64,000 nucleotides of DNA from Ruminococcaceae bacterium YRB3002 (GTDB taxonomy: Bacteria > Bacillota > Clostridia > Saccharofermentanales > Saccharofermentanaceae). Under the pieces are notes generated by a model. It saw nothing but the letters and a program-made list of their open reading frames with translations. It was not told the origin of the DNA and searched no databases. The DNA lies in contig FMTG01000008.1 in assembly GCA_900099715.1 (NCBI GenBank), forward strand, positions 62,001 through 126,000, given 5' to 3'. Of the stretch, positions 9,302-18,552 are shown one piece after another. Made by a program: the position numbers and the translations under genes. The first letter of the stretch is position 1, and each line of letters opens with the position of its first letter.

Positions 9302-9587
9302 TGAAGTTACCCCCATAAGTTGGACAGAGATGTTACAATTTACGGGGGTACTTTTATGCTTAGAACAAGAGAAACTAAGTTAGAAATTGTAAAAAAAACA
9401 CCTGGAAGACGGAATAACGTTGAAAGAATTGTCAGATGAATATGGAATGCATACGTCTGATATTAAGTATTACATTGCTCTTTACAGGAAACACGGAGAA
9501 AGAGTATTTACCAATCCTCTTGAGGTTCTCAATCTCATAAAGAAAAAGACTCTGGCAAATTCAAAGTCTTTTTATTGTTGTAGATAA
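9302..9587 (+). mobile_element. IS3-family (IS150-like) left-end remnant with broken orfA
   Basis: The left terminal repeat is recognisable just after the tRNA (TGAAGTTACCCCC with GTTGGACA). The orfA start at 9356 encodes MLRTRETKLEIV. A run of eight A at about 9393-9400 shifts the frame, and the product then continues in another frame as HLEDGITLKELSDEYGMH and YYIALYRKHGE, the helix-turn-helix of IS3 OrfA. The reading stops at 9587 and no orfB or right end is present, so this is a decayed fragment. Confidence 0.75.
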
Positions 9588-9633
9588 TAATGCTGTAATA
9601 TACTGTTCCAAAGGTTCCCCTCAGATATAACGA

Positions 9634-9978
9634 TTATACTACAGGTGCAGTCATTTCAATATGATTGCCTTCAGAATCGATTATCTCAACTACCCAGTTA
9701 TCCTTTATTCGGGTTAACGGAAAACACACTTCCTTCCCTTCGATCTTCGTCTCAAGCACGGTAATAGAATTCACGCTCAGACTCGGAAGACAATTACTAC
9801 CAAACTCATGTACTTCACCCTTTTTCTCAAAAGCAAACAACCCCAATCGAAACCCATTGATATCGAAAACACTATAAACATCATCCTTTTCGGTAACTGT
9901 CTGATCGAGCAGTCGTTCATAGAAATCAATGGCACGATCCATATCTCTAACACAGATATACAAAGACTTTAAGTTCAT
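9634..9978 (-). CDS. VOC-family (glyoxalase/bleomycin-resistance fold) protein
   Basis: A 114-residue single-unit VOC protein. The opening LYICVRDMDRAIDFYERLL is the classic first beta-alpha-beta of the fold, and the ending DSEGNHIEMTAPV contains the conserved metal-ligand glutamate region. The family includes glyoxalase I, dioxygenases and antibiotic-binding proteins; such short members usually form dimers. The ATG overlaps the stop of the upstream ATPase gene by 4 bases, so the two are translationally coupled. Substrate cannot be read. Confidence 0.85.
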   Translation of the reverse strand: MNLKSLYICVRDMDRAIDFYERLLDQTVTEKDDVYSVFDINGFRLGLFAFEKKGEVHEFGSNCLPSLSVNSITVLETKIEGKEVCFPLTRIKDNWVVEIIDSEGNHIEMTAPVV

Positions 9979-11219
9979 ATTCTTTCTTTCCCCATGAACA
10001 GATCGATCGCATTAATATGATAAACACCTTCCTGCTGATCCCGATATTCATCCAAAGAGATAATGTATCTGGGATACCCTTCTTTAATGTTCCTGAAAGG
10101 CCGGTACTCACGCTCTTTCAGTTTCTTTGTTGCTTCATCGCTTTCTCCATACAATGAATATGCTACTTGTATATAAGCATATCTTTGATTCTTATCTCTC
10201 ACAATAAAATCACACTCAAGATTACCTATCCTGCCGACGCTAACCTGATATCCATTGCTTACCAGATACAGATACACTATGTTCTCTAACGATGGGCCAA
10301 AACTCAGATTATTATCTATATTTGTTGAGAAATAGATCGACAGATCTGCCAGATAGTATTTCTGTTCCCTTCTGATCGAGCGTTTGCTCTTCAGATCGAA
10401 ACGATTGCATTCATATATGATCTTAGCTTTTTTGATATCTTCAATGTAGCCTCTTACTGTTGAATCCTTAAAAACAAAACCTTCTTTTCTAAGACACCCT
10501 GTCAGGTTGGCAAATGAGAAGGTCTTAGAGTAGTTGTTCAATATAAAAGATTGGACGCGTTCAAATACAGCTACATTTGAAATTCTCTTCCTCTTTCTTA
10601 TATCCTTGTCGAATATCTCAGAGATTATCCCTCTGGTATATACCTGTCTGCTGTCAACATCCGGAAACTCCAAGGATTTTGGAAAACCACCATTCAGAAT
10701 GAATTCTTTGAATTCCTCACTCAAGTTATCGTTAACATTGAGTTTGAAAAACTCTTTCATTTGAATGTATTCATTAAAATCAAGTGTATATGTTTCAAAA
10801 TTCAAATATCTTCCTGTGAGTTTGGTTGAAATATCATCACTCAAAAGATAGGAATTCGAGCCTGTCAGAAATACAGAATACCCTTCTTCGGCATAAGCCT
10901 GTACCACACTTTCAAAACCCTGTACATTTTGAACTTCATCAATAAACAGATAGTAGAATCCATCATCTGTAATAAATGATTCTATCTTTTCCTCCAACTG
11001 CTCAGCTGTGCCGATATACTTAAATCCCCTTCTATCCAATGGAATATATATTACTCGTGACTCATCCACGCCATTTGCATACAGCTCATTGATAATCGCT
11101 TTCATAATGCAGGATTTACCGCATCTTCTGATACCGGTAATGATCTTTATTATGTCAGAATCAAAAAAAGGCCGGATCCTGCTAATGTACTTTTCTCTTG
11201 GGAAGATATTACGAAACAT
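9975..11219 (-). CDS. AAA_14/DUF4143 ATPase
   Basis: A 414-residue protein. The N-terminal AAA_14 domain has Walker A GIRRCGKSC near residues 30-38 and Walker B YYLFIDEVQNV. The sensor region is VFLTGSNSYLLS. The C-terminal DUF4143 domain carries an ExK nuclease-like stretch (NLECDFIVRDKNQRYAYIQVAYSL). This ATPase family is widespread in anaerobes and often mobile; its role is unsettled. The start at 11219 is chosen because GCAGGAGG sits 6 bp upstream; an in-frame start 33 bp earlier has no site. It is coupled to the VOC gene downstream. About 250 bp of non-coding DNA separates it from the acyltransferase gene, with nothing evident in it. Confidence 0.88.
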   Translation of the reverse strand: MFRNIFPREKYISRIRPFFDSDIIKIITGIRRCGKSCIMKAIINELYANGVDESRVIYIPLDRRGFKYIGTAEQLEEKIESFITDDGFYYLFIDEVQNVQGFESVVQAYAEEGYSVFLTGSNSYLLSDDISTKLTGRYLNFETYTLDFNEYIQMKEFFKLNVNDNLSEEFKEFILNGGFPKSLEFPDVDSRQVYTRGIISEIFDKDIRKRKRISNVAVFERVQSFILNNYSKTFSFANLTGCLRKEGFVFKDSTVRGYIEDIKKAKIIYECNRFDLKSKRSIRREQKYYLADLSIYFSTNIDNNLSFGPSLENIVYLYLVSNGYQVSVGRIGNLECDFIVRDKNQRYAYIQVAYSLYGESDEATKKLKEREYRPFRNIKEGYPRYIISLDEYRDQQEGVYHINAIDLFMGKERI

Positions 11220-11501
11220 ACTTGCCTCCTGCACATAAGCATAATACCACAAATGTGCGTTTAAGGGGATGTTTTTTGTTAAAAATGCAATTTTGATACC
11301 CTGAACTGGCGTTTATCGTACCTTGTGCATCGTCGTCTACGATTCATAATCCGATATATTAAACGACTATTCCCTGCATCCAGACTACATCAGATAGCTG
11401 TAATATCCTGTTCCAGCGATATCACTGAAACAAGGTTATTATACCATAGGGGCTTGGTTCGTTTTATTCTGGATTAAAGCTTCTGCAAATGATCCGGTTT
11501 T

Positions 11502-13322
11502 CTATCGGGCAGAAATGCCGGAGATCTGAAAGCTTATCACAATCTCATTTTTGCCGTCGAATTGAAAGTTTTTCGATTCGTCCGCATTCTCTGCGGAAGT
11601 AACTCCCGGCTCCTTGTCATAACAGTCAAAGTATATGTATCTGGTTTCTTCATCTATGGATATCGTTTCCCCGTTGTCTATGGCAACAAGCGGCGTGCCG
11701 TCACAGGATACTGTAATATTGGTGATTTCTGCGTTCGAAATGTCCATATTCTCCGTATCATCATTCTGTTCATATACAAGTTTGATTCCTATATATGAGA
11801 GTCCGTCAATGGCTGATGCTGCGTCAGCATCTTCCGAACGTTTCACGGTGATAGTATAAGTTCCGTCTTCGTACACCTCTTCAAATGAAGAATAGTAATC
11901 AGCATATGATCCGCCATCTTCATATACTATATCGAGAAAAACATATGCCGGGATTGCGTAATCCTGTACGTTTCCGGGTTCATCATCCGAAAATGATTCA
12001 TCAACATCTTCCTCAATATCTTCCTCGATATCTTCCACGATTTCAGGTTCATTCCTGTCCGAAGCAGACTCAAATATGTTTACAACAAATGTAATCACAA
12101 GGCCTGTGAATATCACAGCCAAAAGAGAATACATTATCCCGGATAATATCTTTTCATTCTTCACAGATGCCTTTTTAAAATCATTATATTTATTCCTGAT
12201 CGGCAAACTGATCTTGTCAAATATCCATTTGAATAATAATGGTCCTAAAACCCCCGCGAGCACATACAGGATCTTTGCATTGTTTCCTATATCCCAAAAG
12301 TACCATTCCGATCCCTTGAAACTCTCGATATCAAAACCCGGTATAGCTGCTATATGCCGGCTTATCAGCAACAATATACAATTTAAAATATTGAAAAAAA
12401 GAATATGAAATCCCATGATCCAGAAAGTATTGCAGGACATGTAATTTACAAATCTGCTTTCTCCCACCGGTTTTGCGATGAGATCCACAAAAGTCAGCCA
12501 GAACAGGGTTCCGACAATTGAAGATATAAGCGGCGTAACATAATACGGACTATAAAATCCCGTCAGATCGTTTATCCTGTCAACCGCAAGATCATATGCG
12601 TTCGGCAGATAAAGAGTCCGCACGGAATTTACAACAAGAAGTGCAAACATCAGTCCGATCTTAAATCCGGCCGAAAGACTTGTATGTTTTTTCTCGACAT
12701 GCTCCCTGTAGATAACACCCATCTCTAAAAACGGAAGGAAGAACAGACATTTAAGCGGCACAAGCAGATACGTCAAAGACTGCGGATCAGTATTTTTGGC
12801 AAGATATACAACAAATATATGGGCTGCCGTAAACAAGGCAAGCATTACGTAACTATTCCATATCCTGTGCAGCAGCTTCTTCATGACCGCGTAAACCATC
12901 AGTGTCACAAAGAGTGCAATAACAAACCACATTGCTTCAGCGATAGCGCCAAAGGAGCCGACTGTTACGATCCTGTCAAGAGCATATGCAAAATACCCCG
13001 AAGGCACGGGCGTCATCTCGTCTCCGAGCTTTATCCAGTTGATCAACTGTTGAATGCCAAAAACAGCCAGTGATATTCCCATATACGGAACTAACAGGGA
13101 TCTGACCTTTTTGATGAAATACGGCCACATTTTCGTGAATGAATCCACCTTGTTGAAATAACCGGAAATAAAAACGAACATCGGCATGAAAAATGAATTG
13201 TACGGCATGAAATTGCCGAAAATATCAAAACACGTAAACGTATGGGAATCAACAACCATAAAAATACCGATTGCTGATAATATCATGAATTTTTTGTTAG
13301 TTTTTGTCCGCAGTGCGCTCAT
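11502..13322 (-). CDS. Acyltransferase-3 family membrane protein with extracellular domain
   Basis: A 606-residue protein. The first 390 residues hold about ten hydrophobic segments of the acyltransferase-3 (OatA/NodX) family, starting LSAIGIFMVVDSHTFTCFDIFG; the VDSH segment carries the conserved histidine. The C-terminal 200 residues are extracytoplasmic, opening with a strongly acidic run (EIVEDIEEDIEEDVDESF) and then a beta-rich domain (ITVSCDGTPLVAIDNGET). Members transfer acetyl or other acyl groups onto cell-wall or exopolysaccharide sugars. It is monocistronic inside the putative island. The acidic linker and extra domain are not found in ordinary OatA proteins; substrate unknown. Confidence 0.8.
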   Translation of the reverse strand: MSALRTKTNKKFMILSAIGIFMVVDSHTFTCFDIFGNFMPYNSFFMPMFVFISGYFNKVDSFTKMWPYFIKKVRSLLVPYMGISLAVFGIQQLINWIKLGDEMTPVPSGYFAYALDRIVTVGSFGAIAEAMWFVIALFVTLMVYAVMKKLLHRIWNSYVMLALFTAAHIFVVYLAKNTDPQSLTYLLVPLKCLFFLPFLEMGVIYREHVEKKHTSLSAGFKIGLMFALLVVNSVRTLYLPNAYDLAVDRINDLTGFYSPYYVTPLISSIVGTLFWLTFVDLIAKPVGESRFVNYMSCNTFWIMGFHILFFNILNCILLLISRHIAAIPGFDIESFKGSEWYFWDIGNNAKILYVLAGVLGPLLFKWIFDKISLPIRNKYNDFKKASVKNEKILSGIMYSLLAVIFTGLVITFVVNIFESASDRNEPEIVEDIEEDIEEDVDESFSDDEPGNVQDYAIPAYVFLDIVYEDGGSYADYYSSFEEVYEDGTYTITVKRSEDADAASAIDGLSYIGIKLVYEQNDDTENMDISNAEITNITVSCDGTPLVAIDNGETISIDEETRYIYFDCYDKEPGVTSAENADESKNFQFDGKNEIVISFQISGISAR

Positions 13323-13466
13323 AGAATATGTTTATCTCCGTTTTCTTTGTTCTTCCCGGGCTTAGATAATATGAAATGACCTCACGTTTGTAGCATCGTG
13401 GATTTACCTATATGCTTAAAGTTGAAGCTAAAGCTATGGGATTTACCACATACAAAGGAGGTCACT

Positions 13467-13830
13467 ATGAATAGAATACTAAAGATAGGAATGGATGTCC
13501 ACAGCACAAATTACACCTTATGCGCAATGGAACCTGTATTCGGAGCTGACGATAGGATCTATGCCAACATTCAGGTCGCACCGGATTATAAGAACATATT
13601 GATGTTTATAGAGAAAGTGAAACAGAAACTTGATCCTTACGATACCTATGACATTGAATGCGGATACGAAGCGGGATGCTTGGGATATACCTTGTACAAT
13701 CAGCTTACTTCCGCAGGTGTCAAATGCGTAATCTTGGCCCCTACTACGATGCTTACCCAACAAGGAAAGAGGACTAAAACAGATAAACGTGATGCATTAA
13801 TGATTGCACAATGCCTATCGTATCCATCGT
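13467..13830 (+). pseudogene. IS110-family transposase, N-terminal fragment
   Basis: The N-terminus of an IS110 DEDD transposase: GMDVHSTNYTLCAME, YDIECGYEAGCLGYTLY, VILAPTTMLTQQGKRTKTDKRDA. AGGAGG lies 7 bp before the ATG at 13467. Family similarity stops at about 13820, where a reverse-oriented IS110 fragment begins, so the catalytic serine domain is lost. The 75 bp upstream resembles the region upstream of the reverse fragment, as if both are left ends of related elements. Confidence 0.75.
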
Positions 13831-13929
13831 CTGACAATATTCTGCCTCTTCCTTTTCATTGGTGTAGCAGCAAACAGAAAAAGTTTCCTTGTGTACATCC
13901 ATACCTACATAAACCGTGCTATACTTCAT
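13820..13929 (-). pseudogene. Second IS110-family transposase N-terminal fragment, opposite orientation
   Basis: Starts MKYSTVYVGMDVHKETFSV, the typical IS110 opening, and continues about 35 residues before meeting the forward fragment tail to tail. The upstream non-coding stretch 13930-14030 shares GTGGATTTACC and GAGTTACC-type segments and a GGAGGTCA ribosome site with the forward copy, indicating a related element. Truncated and non-functional. Confidence 0.65.
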
Positions 13930-14040
13930 ATGTGACCTCCATTTGTATGCGGTAACTCCCATCACCACATGTTTTTTGTATAACGATTTGTAGTATATGG
14001 GTAAATCCACGGACCTACAAATCGGGGGTCATTACATATT

Positions 14041-14240
14041 GTCTAGATTCATACTGTTGTTCCATTGATCTGGATTGATCTTAGCCATCGTGGATTGCCA
14101 AGACTTTTCCTTATCCAAGAGCCAGAAAAGCTCTTCTGTCATAAAAATAGTTCTTACCTGCCTGGTCTTTGTTGCTTTTAGACGGAACTCACCAAACTCC
14201 TTTTGAAGCTGTCGCCTAACCCTGATTTTGATGATTTAAA
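14041..14240 (-). pseudogene. Transposase C-terminal remnant with element end
   Basis: On the minus strand one open frame reads KATKTRQVRTIFMTEELFWL then LLDKEKSWQSTMAKINPDQW, which looks like the C-terminal tail of a transposase, but neither start nor catalytic domain remains. Just beyond, 14272-14316 carries AAGGGGTTG and CAACCCCTT arms around TTTTGAGACAACCCC, resembling an IS terminal repeat. The exact IS family is not certain. Confidence 0.45.
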
Positions 14241-14343
14241 GCAAAAATCGAATCAAGTTTTGAACAATTTAAAGGGGTTGCCCCTTGGTGAACTAGTCAC
14301 TTTTGAGACAACCCCTTCATTTAAGAATCAAGTTTTTGCGCAA

Positions 14344-15975
14344 TCATGAAAGATCTATACTTCTAACCTTATCTCTGACTTTAAGCACAGAAGGCGGTGA
14401 TACAGACAGCTCATCGATTCCCATCTTAAGAAATCTTTCCGTCAGCGATGTATCCGCTCCCAGTTCCCCGCAAATACCAATCCACTTACCATTATCATGT
14501 GCAGCCTTTGCCGCCATCTCAATGAGACGCAGTACGGCTTCATGATGCGTGTCGACAAATCTCTCTATCTTCGGATTCTGTCTGTCACATGCAAGAGTAT
14601 ACTGTGTAAGATCATTTGTACCCACCGAGAAGAAATCAACCATAGGAGCCAGCTTATCGCTTATCACTGCTGCAGCCGGAGTCTCGATCATGATACCTAG
14701 TTCAACATCTCGAGAAAAAGGAATGCTTTGTGCATCAAGTTCCGCCTTGACAATGTCGCAGAAACCCATGATCTCGGATATCTCACTTTCCGATGTTATC
14801 ATCGGGAACATGATGCCCAGATTTCCGTAAACAGAGGCCCTGTAAAGCGCTCTGAGCTGAGTCTTAAATATCTCAGGGCGTGTCAGACATATCCTTATAG
14901 CACGGATACCCATCGCAGGATTTTCTTCATCATCAAGATTGAAATAATCGACCTTCTTATCAGCACCGATATCAAGTGTTCTGATGATTACCTTCTTTCC
15001 TTTCATGGATTCGAGCACGTTTTTATATGCTTCAAACTGCTGTTGTTCTGAAGGAAAATCCGAATTCTCGAGATACAGAAATTCAGATCTGAACAACCCG
15101 ATACCGCCACCGTCATTCTCATTAACAAGAGGGATGTCCTTAGGTCCTCCGATATTACAGAAAACATTGATCTTCGTTCCGTCTATAGTTATGTTATCTT
15201 TGCCGATGAGTTCCTTAAGCCTGCTCTTTTGCGCAATATCCTCATCACGTTTCTTAGTAAGTCTTGAAACGGTATCCTCATCTGGATTGATATAGACTTC
15301 GCCTGTATATCCGTCAACGCAGATCTGCTGACCATCCGCTATAGCGTCGAGAAATTCCCTGCCGAGTCCTATAACAGCCGGAATATTCATGTTACGGGCA
15401 AGAATCGCCGTATGTGAATTAGAAGAACCATATGCGGTCGCGAATGCAAGCACTTTAGATTTATCTAGCGATACCGTCTCTGAAGGAGCGAGATCATCTG
15501 AGCATACAACCATCTTTTCTCCCGTAATGTCATTGCTGATACTGTTATCAGCAAGACAGTTCAAGATCCTGTCGGAGATATCCTTGATATCCGCTGCTCT
15601 TGCCTGGAAGTAGCTGTCATCCATAGCGGAGAACTGAGCGGCAAAGCTATCACGAGCCGATGCCACTGCAAACTCGGCATTAACAAGATCACTTTCAATC
15701 ATGTCATTGATTGCATCGTTATAATCCTCATCTTCGATCATCATCATATGAACCTCAAAGATGGCAGCTTCCTCCTCACCTACTTCGGCAAGAGCTTTCT
15801 CATATACAGCCTGCAGCTGTTCTGTTGCTTTCTCTTTGGCTTCAACGAATCTTGCCTTCTCAGCCTCAGGATCCGTTATCCGAATCCTTTCCACGTTTGT
15901 GTTCTGTCTCTTAAAAACCGACACCACACCAATGGCAACGGCACCGTAAACGCCTTTACCCGTATACTTGATCAT
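14344..15975 (-). CDS. ptsI: Phosphoenolpyruvate-protein phosphotransferase (PTS enzyme I)
   Basis: A 543-residue enzyme I that transfers phosphate from PEP to HPr. The active-site histidine is in SSNSHTAILAR near residue 190. The PEP-binding barrel shows FRSEFLYLE, MGIRAIRIC, GIMIETPAAA, DFFSVGTNDLTQYTLACDR and GICGELGAD. It is about 30 residues shorter than the usual 570-575, with loss at the ends. AAGGAGG stands 6 bp before the ATG. It is the last gene of the sucrose PTS operon, 26 bp after HPr. Co-location of the general enzyme with one sugar-specific permease is unusual and suggests the module can work without host PTS proteins. Confidence 0.95.
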   Translation of the reverse strand: MIKYTGKGVYGAVAIGVVSVFKRQNTNVERIRITDPEAEKARFVEAKEKATEQLQAVYEKALAEVGEEEAAIFEVHMMMIEDEDYNDAINDMIESDLVNAEFAVASARDSFAAQFSAMDDSYFQARAADIKDISDRILNCLADNSISNDITGEKMVVCSDDLAPSETVSLDKSKVLAFATAYGSSNSHTAILARNMNIPAVIGLGREFLDAIADGQQICVDGYTGEVYINPDEDTVSRLTKKRDEDIAQKSRLKELIGKDNITIDGTKINVFCNIGGPKDIPLVNENDGGGIGLFRSEFLYLENSDFPSEQQQFEAYKNVLESMKGKKVIIRTLDIGADKKVDYFNLDDEENPAMGIRAIRICLTRPEIFKTQLRALYRASVYGNLGIMFPMITSESEISEIMGFCDIVKAELDAQSIPFSRDVELGIMIETPAAAVISDKLAPMVDFFSVGTNDLTQYTLACDRQNPKIERFVDTHHEAVLRLIEMAAKAAHDNGKWIGICGELGADTSLTERFLKMGIDELSVSPPSVLKVRDKVRSIDLS

Positions 15976-16001
15976 ATTAATCCTCCTTTTAGCGGGGATA
16001 A

Positions 16002-16262
16002 TCAGAGATTTTCGTTCAGGAATGCCTCGATTGCTGCAGCTGCTGCATCCTCATCGCCGCCTTCGACCTTGATCGTAATGGTATCACCACACTTAACGCC
16101 GAGTCCCATGAGAGCCATGAGCTTGGTAGCTGCCGCAGACTTATCACCCTTTTCAATAGTCACCGTGCATCCTTCGAACTCCTTGGCCTTCTTTCCCAGA
16201 AGTCCTGCAGGACGGGCATGAATACCTATGGGATCCTTAATTGTGTACTCGAACTGTTTCAT
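16002..16262 (-). CDS. ptsH: HPr-type phosphocarrier protein lacking the regulatory serine
   Basis: An 86-residue HPr. The phosphate-accepting histidine is His15 in PIGIHARPAG. In the segment normally reading KSIMGVMSLG in Firmicute HPr, this protein reads TKLMALMGLG: the site of regulatory Ser46 is a lysine, with one inserted residue nearby. HPr kinase should therefore not act on it, so it looks like a dedicated PTS carrier without the catabolite-repression role, similar in that respect to Crh/NPr-type variants. It lies 1 bp after the hydrolase-fructokinase gene and 26 bp before ptsI. Confidence 0.92.
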   Translation of the reverse strand: MKQFEYTIKDPIGIHARPAGLLGKKAKEFEGCTVTIEKGDKSAAATKLMALMGLGVKCGDTITIKVEGGDEDAAAAAIEAFLNENL

Positions 16263-16263
16263 G

Positions 16264-18552
16264 TTAGATGTCCTCCTGTTTATATATTTTTTTGAAATTC
16301 TGTAATGTCGGATAAGATGGTATCGCTCCGGGCTTCGTGATCGTCACGGCACAGTATCTGTTGGCAAATGCCGCACCTTCCTTCAGTTCATCTGCGGTCA
16401 ACTCAGGCAGATCTGCCGAGGTTACTCCTATGGACTTTAAGTACCATAAAAGCGAACCGATATAAGCATCGCCTGCGCCTGTCGTATCCACTGCTTTGAC
16501 GGCAATTCCCTCAGTCTGTCCTGACGCCTTTCGAGTCATAAGCTCGGCCCCGTCCTTACCTCTCGTATAAACGACAAGTTTCACTCCCTGCCCGAAAAAC
16601 TCTTCCGCTGCATCCCTTATATCGTTCTTTCCAGTAATGAATCCAATCTCTTCATCAGAAATCTTAAGTATGTCAGCCTTGGGAATAAACTCATTCACCG
16701 CCGCACGCAGATCATCTTCTGACTTCCAAAGTGCAAATCTCAGATTGGGATCAAAGCTAATGATCGCTCCTTTTGCTCTTGCAAAATTAATAGCTGCCCT
16801 GTGAGCATCTTTCATGGGGAAATCACCGAGAGACACACTGCAGAAATGAAGTGCAAATATATCTTCGAAAACCTCTTCGCTGAGCTCGGTATCTTTAAGC
16901 AGCATATCCGCAGAGGGATTCCTGTAGAAAGAAAATGTTCTGTTGCCGTCTTCTCCGAGACTTACGAATGCAAGTGCCGTGTTTGCCTCATCTGTCCTTA
17001 TGACATCGGATGTATCGATACCCGCTTCCCCAAGTTCCTTGATTATCTTATCGCCGAACGGATCATTACCGAGTTTTGTCAGGATAGCTGACTTGCCTGT
17101 AAGTCTGGAGAATGCGCCACACACATTCGCAGGCGCCCCGCCAAGTTTAGGCGCGAATGCCGTAACCTGATCAAATGCGCAGCCTGACTTGTCGGGGATA
17201 AAATCTATGAGAGCCTCGCCAATAGCAAGAAGCTTCATCGGTTTCCCGCCCAATGCATAGATAACAGCCTGACTGTCACATTCGAACGTGACGGTTTTAT
17301 CCGGATAGAATCTTGAACTTAAGACATATCTTCCTCCGTTGATATAGATCTCAACTGAAGAAGTATCAAGTATGATCCTTATATTCTTGAAATCACCGAT
17401 CCTGACCTTCCTTACATCTCTGCCGTATCCCCAGCCATAATTCTCATCGAATTTAAGCTGTGCGATGCCGTCATTAACTGTAACGTCGAGACCTCCGAAG
17501 CAAGCACGTGAAAATCCGGTATCTTTGATTACGATATCACACGGAAGATCGATTTCTGTCTTCTGTCCTGCTGCATATACCAGACGTGAAGAACGCAGAT
17601 TTAATATCTCATCTATCGGATTCTGAAATATACCGCCGTCGGAAGAGATCGTCAGCTGTCTTGGCAGCGTCAGACAATGCTGCCATCCGAGTTCAACCGT
17701 CGGATTGGTATAAGGTATATCTCCAATTCCCATCCAGCCGATAAGAAGTCTTCTCCCGTCAGGAGCTTCAAATGTCTGCGGTGCATAAAAATCAAATCCG
17801 TAATCGAACTCCTCGAAATCGCATAGCTTTTCATCATTGATTCTGAAGTATCCGGAACTGTAGACATTCTGATTGCGGAATTCCTCATGTTCAAGTCCCT
17901 GAGGTGATAATCCGAGAAAACTCATGCCATCGACGAAGAAAAGATCCGGACACTCCCACATATATCCGAAGTCGGGAATCTGATAAGTCTTTACAAACTT
18001 AAAGTTCTCGGGGCCATCTCCTTCATAGTACAGAACAAGACCCTTTGAGTCCCTGGTTCTGGCACCGAGCACCATCTTCCATACTCCGTCTTCGATCCAG
18101 ACTTTCGGATCTCTCACATGACATGAACAGTAATCCGGATAATCGGAATTGCGAAGAATGATGTTCTTTCCCGACAGTGCTTTAGGATCGTCAGTTACGA
18201 CATGAATCTGATTGGCTTCACGTCCTTCGTTGATATAATCATAATTCCCGGGATTTTTAACATTGCCAGTATAGAAGATGTGAAGTTTCCCTTTATCAAC
18301 CACGGCACAACCGGAATAAACGCCGTTACGGTCTTCCGGGATATCGGGTTCCATTACGATCCCGGTATATTCCCATGTCAGAAGATCCGGCGACTCCATA
18401 TGACCCCAGCATTTCCTTCCCCCGCCGGAAGCGGAGTCAGGAGCATACTGGAAGTACACATGGTATTTGCCCGAACAGAAGCAAAGCCCATTGGGATCGT
18501 TGAGCCAGCCCTGCGGAGGCTCTATATGCAGTTTTTGTTTCCAATCAGTCAT
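16264..18552 (-). CDS. Sucrose-6-phosphate hydrolase fused to fructokinase
   Basis: A 762-residue two-enzyme fusion. Residues 1-440 are GH32: WLNDPNG with nucleophile Asp19, HVRDPKVW (RDP motif) and MWECPDLF with the acid/base Glu, then a beta-sandwich. Residues 441-762 are a PfkB-family fructokinase: MKLLAIGEALIDF, GGAPANV, and the catalytic DTTGAGDAYIG. Sucrose-6-P made by the PTS is split to glucose-6-P and fructose, which the second domain phosphorylates. The fructokinase keeps its own Met behind a weak GGGCGGG, so internal initiation is possible. The gene overlaps the EII gene by 4 bases. Separate SacA and fructokinase genes are the normal state, so this is a true fusion. Confidence 0.93.
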   Translation of the reverse strand: MTDWKQKLHIEPPQGWLNDPNGLCFCSGKYHVYFQYAPDSASGGGRKCWGHMESPDLLTWEYTGIVMEPDIPEDRNGVYSGCAVVDKGKLHIFYTGNVKNPGNYDYINEGREANQIHVVTDDPKALSGKNIILRNSDYPDYCSCHVRDPKVWIEDGVWKMVLGARTRDSKGLVLYYEGDGPENFKFVKTYQIPDFGYMWECPDLFFVDGMSFLGLSPQGLEHEEFRNQNVYSSGYFRINDEKLCDFEEFDYGFDFYAPQTFEAPDGRRLLIGWMGIGDIPYTNPTVELGWQHCLTLPRQLTISSDGGIFQNPIDEILNLRSSRLVYAAGQKTEIDLPCDIVIKDTGFSRACFGGLDVTVNDGIAQLKFDENYGWGYGRDVRKVRIGDFKNIRIILDTSSVEIYINGGRYVLSSRFYPDKTVTFECDSQAVIYALGGKPMKLLAIGEALIDFIPDKSGCAFDQVTAFAPKLGGAPANVCGAFSRLTGKSAILTKLGNDPFGDKIIKELGEAGIDTSDVIRTDEANTALAFVSLGEDGNRTFSFYRNPSADMLLKDTELSEEVFEDIFALHFCSVSLGDFPMKDAHRAAINFARAKGAIISFDPNLRFALWKSEDDLRAAVNEFIPKADILKISDEEIGFITGKNDIRDAAEEFFGQGVKLVVYTRGKDGAELMTRKASGQTEGIAVKAVDTTGAGDAYIGSLLWYLKSIGVTSADLPELTADELKEGAAFANRYCAVTITKPGAIPSYPTLQNFKKIYKQEDI

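Noticed and set aside
14272-14316. Terminator of the sucrose PTS operon
   Set aside because: AAGGGGTTG/CAACCCCTT can pair, but no U-run follows on the minus strand and the sequence resembles an IS end.
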